A DNA stretch of 6,029 nucleotides, taken from Chloroflexaceae bacterium. Lineage in GTDB: Bacteria > Chloroflexota > Chloroflexia > Chloroflexales > Chloroflexaceae. Below, piece after piece: positions 4,467 to 6,029 of this stretch (within the stretch, counting starts at the first letter, position 1; every line of letters begins with the position of its first letter). The notes beneath the pieces are model-generated. The model worked only from the letters and a program-made list of their open reading frames with translations, had not been told where the DNA came from and did no database searches. The DNA lies in NCBI GenBank assembly GCA_026417815.1, contig JAOACN010000719.1:1-6029 (forward strand), in the 5' to 3' direction. Position numbers and translations under genes: made by a program.

Positions 4467-5965
4467 GCTACCTGCTCGGTCTCGACCTGGGCACCTCGGG
4501 AGCGCGGGCGGCGCTCGTGGATGCTGAGGGCCGCGTGCGGGCCACGGCAACGGCGGAGTACCCCCTCAGCCAGCCGCGGCCCCTCTGGAGCGAGCAGGAC
4601 CCCGCCGACTGGTGGCGCGGGGCGCGCGAGGCCCTGCGCGCCGTGCTGGCCGGGAGCGGGGTGCGCGGCGAGGCGGTAGCGGCCCTCGGCCTCACCGGGC
4701 AGATGCACGGCGCGACCTTCCTCGACGCCGCCGACCAGGTGATCCGCCCGGCGATCCTCTGGAACGACCAGCGCACCGCCGCGGCCTGCGCCGAGATCAC
4801 CCGGCGCGTCGGCGCCGAGCGCCTGGTCGCCATCACCGGCAATCCCGCCCTGACCGGCTTCCAGGCGCCCAAGATCCTCTGGCTACGGGCCGAGGAACCG
4901 GCCAGTTACGCACGTGTCGCCCGCGTGCTGCTGCCGAAGGACTACATCCGACTGTTGCTCACCGGCGAGGCGGCCACCGATGCGTCCGACGCCGCCGGGA
5001 CGCTGCTGCTCGACCTGCGCGCCCGCGACTACAGCCAGGAGGTGCTTGAGGCCCTGGAGATCCCCCGCGCCTGGCTGCCGCGCGTCTACGAGGGGCCCGA
5101 GGTCACGGGGGGCCTGCGTCCCGACGTGGCCGCGGATCTGGGCCTATCCGCCGGCTTGCCGGTAGTGGCCGGGGGCGGCGACAATGCCGCAGCGGCGGTG
5201 GGCGCGGGCGTGATCCGCGCCGGGGTGGTGAGCAGTTCGATTGGCACCTCGGGGGTGCTCTTCGCCCACAGCGACGTTCCGGCGCTCGACCCGCAGGGGC
5301 GGCTCCACGGCTTCTGCCACGCCGTGCCGGGGGCCTACCACCTGATGGCCGTGGTCCTCAGCGCTGGCGGGGCCTTCCAGTGGCTGCGCGACACCCTGCG
5401 GGCCATTGCCCCGGATCTGAGCTACCCGCGGCTGGTTGAACTGGCTGCGGGCGCCCCGCCCGGCGCTGAAGGGTTGCTCTTCGCGCCCTATCTGACCGGC
5501 GAACGCACCCCTCACCTCGACCCGCTGGCCCGCGGGGCCTGGGTCGGCCTCACCAGCCGCCACGGCCTGGGCCACATGGCCCGCGCGGTGATGGAGGGGG
5601 TTGTCTTTGCCATGCGCGACGGGTTGGAGATCATGCGCGCCCTGGGCGCGCCGATCTCTGAGATCCGCGCCACCGGGGGCGGGGCGAAAAGCGCCTTCTG
5701 GCTGCAACTACAGGCCGATGTGTATGGCGTTCCGGTGCACACCCTCGCCGCCGAGGAGGGGCCGGCCCACGGCGCGGCGCTGCTGGCCGGCGTGGGGGCC
5801 GGTCTCTTCGCCGATGTCGCCGAGGCGGTGCATCGCGGGGTGCGCGTGGCAGGCGTCACCGAACCCGACCCGGAACGCGCCCGGCGCTACACCGAGTGCT
5901 ACGCCGCCTACACCGGGGTCTACCCGGCCCTGCGGGGGACGATGCATCGCCTGGGGGAGGTGTAG
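4463..5965 (+). CDS. xylB: Xylulokinase (FGGY-family sugar kinase)
   Basis: The product has 500 residues and phosphorylates D-xylulose with ATP to D-xylulose 5-phosphate, the step after XylA that feeds the pentose phosphate pathway. It is a cytoplasmic two-domain FGGY carbohydrate kinase of slightly more than E. coli XylB length. The N-terminal phosphate-binding motif LGLDLGTSGARAAL is at 5-18, the substrate-site TGQMHG at 78-83, and the ILWNDQRT motif at 98-105. The catalytic base is D240, in GGGDNAAAAVG. The C-terminal domain has SIGTSG (259-264), the FGGY signature region around GEGVVFAMRDG-like residues 378-387, and the nucleotide-binding TGGGAKS (404-410). The TGQMHG plus GGGDNAA pairing favours xylulokinase over glycerol or gluconate kinase, and the xylA context confirms it. 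Its ATG overlaps the xylA stop (ATGA) with only a weak GGGGG-type ribosome binding site, so translation is probably coupled to xylA. Confidence 0.96.
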   Translation: MSYLLGLDLGTSGARAALVDAEGRVRATATAEYPLSQPRPLWSEQDPADWWRGAREALRAVLAGSGVRGEAVAALGLTGQMHGATFLDAADQVIRPAILWNDQRTAAACAEITRRVGAERLVAITGNPALTGFQAPKILWLRAEEPASYARVARVLLPKDYIRLLLTGEAATDASDAAGTLLLDLRARDYSQEVLEALEIPRAWLPRVYEGPEVTGGLRPDVAADLGLSAGLPVVAGGGDNAAAAVGAGVIRAGVVSSSIGTSGVLFAHSDVPALDPQGRLHGFCHAVPGAYHLMAVVLSAGGAFQWLRDTLRAIAPDLSYPRLVELAAGAPPGAEGLLFAPYLTGERTPHLDPLARGAWVGLTSRHGLGHMARAVMEGVVFAMRDGLEIMRALGAPISEIRATGGGAKSAFWLQLQADVYGVPVHTLAAEEGPAHGAALLAGVGAGLFADVAEAVHRGVRVAGVTEPDPERARRYTECYAAYTGVYPALRGTMHRLGEV

Positions 5966-6029
5966 AGGTGTGGAGATGTGGAAGTGCTTATTTCAACCTC
6001 CACACCTCCACACCTCCACACCTCCACAC
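5966..6029. repeat. 8-bp minisatellite with inverted copies, after xylB
   Basis: From 5997 the unit CCTCCACA repeats four times exactly, with period 8, and continues into the window end. Directly after the xylB stop codon, two degenerate copies run in the opposite orientation (TGTGGAGA at 5969-5976 and TGTGGAAG at 5977-5984). The arm 5966-5975 is the exact reverse complement of 5998-6007, so a 10-bp stem with a 22-nt loop can form, in several registers because of the tandem units. It may act as a transcription end for xylAB, although no T-tract follows within the window. The array is cut by the window edge, so its true length is unknown. Confidence 0.85.

Noticed and set aside
3438..4550. 370-codon open frame on the minus strand opposite xylA
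   Set aside because: It is a shadow of a GC-rich gene in the opposite strand. The plus-strand frame carries every xylose isomerase active-site residue, while this one shows no recognisable motif.

Overview
This is a GC-rich bacterial chromosome segment (roughly two-thirds G+C by eye). It holds five intact genes, separated by intergenic regions packed with palindromes and short repeats. The lineage cannot be fixed from the sequence alone. A thermophilic or mesophilic member of the Chloroflexota (Roseiflexus/Chloroflexus relatives) fits best: a Streptomyces-type xylose isomerase, a Gram-positive-style LexA-like box, and many GC-rich palindromic intergenic repeats. Actinobacteria or another GC-rich phylum is not excluded. 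No transposase, integrase, tRNA, rRNA or CRISPR array is visible.

Layout. Positions 1-197 are a gene-free repeat block: a 60-bp direct repeat whose copies start 137 bp apart, with a 16-bp-arm hairpin and 27-bp tandem units between them. A good housekeeping-type promoter (231-258) follows, then a 12-bp palindrome matching the Bacillus-type LexA (SOS) box (313-326) just before the ribosome binding site. The first gene (340-1338, +) encodes a membrane-anchored SPFH/Band 7 protein. A PhoU-family protein (1451-2110, +) follows with its own strong ribosome binding site and a probable promoter. No pst transporter or phoR/phoB gene is in the window.

Convergent to phoU, on the minus strand, lies a PIG-L/LmbE-type zinc deacetylase (2369-3106). 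The 258-bp convergent gap carries several strong hairpins that probably end transcription. The deacetylase gene is bracketed by two diverged copies of one palindromic repeat (2260-2300 and 3149-3188).

Divergent from the deacetylase is a D-xylose catabolic operon: xylA (xylose isomerase, 3315-4466) and xylB (xylulokinase, 4463-5965), which overlap by ATGA. Together the two enzymes convert D-xylose to D-xylulose 5-phosphate for the pentose phosphate pathway. No xylose transporter or regulator is in the window. The window ends in an 8-bp minisatellite (5997-6029) that is partly inverted upstream of itself, directly after xylB.

The genes themselves are familiar families. The less ordinary material is regulatory and repetitive: the LexA-like box before the SPFH gene, the repeat-flanked deacetylase, and the overlapping hairpins after phoU.
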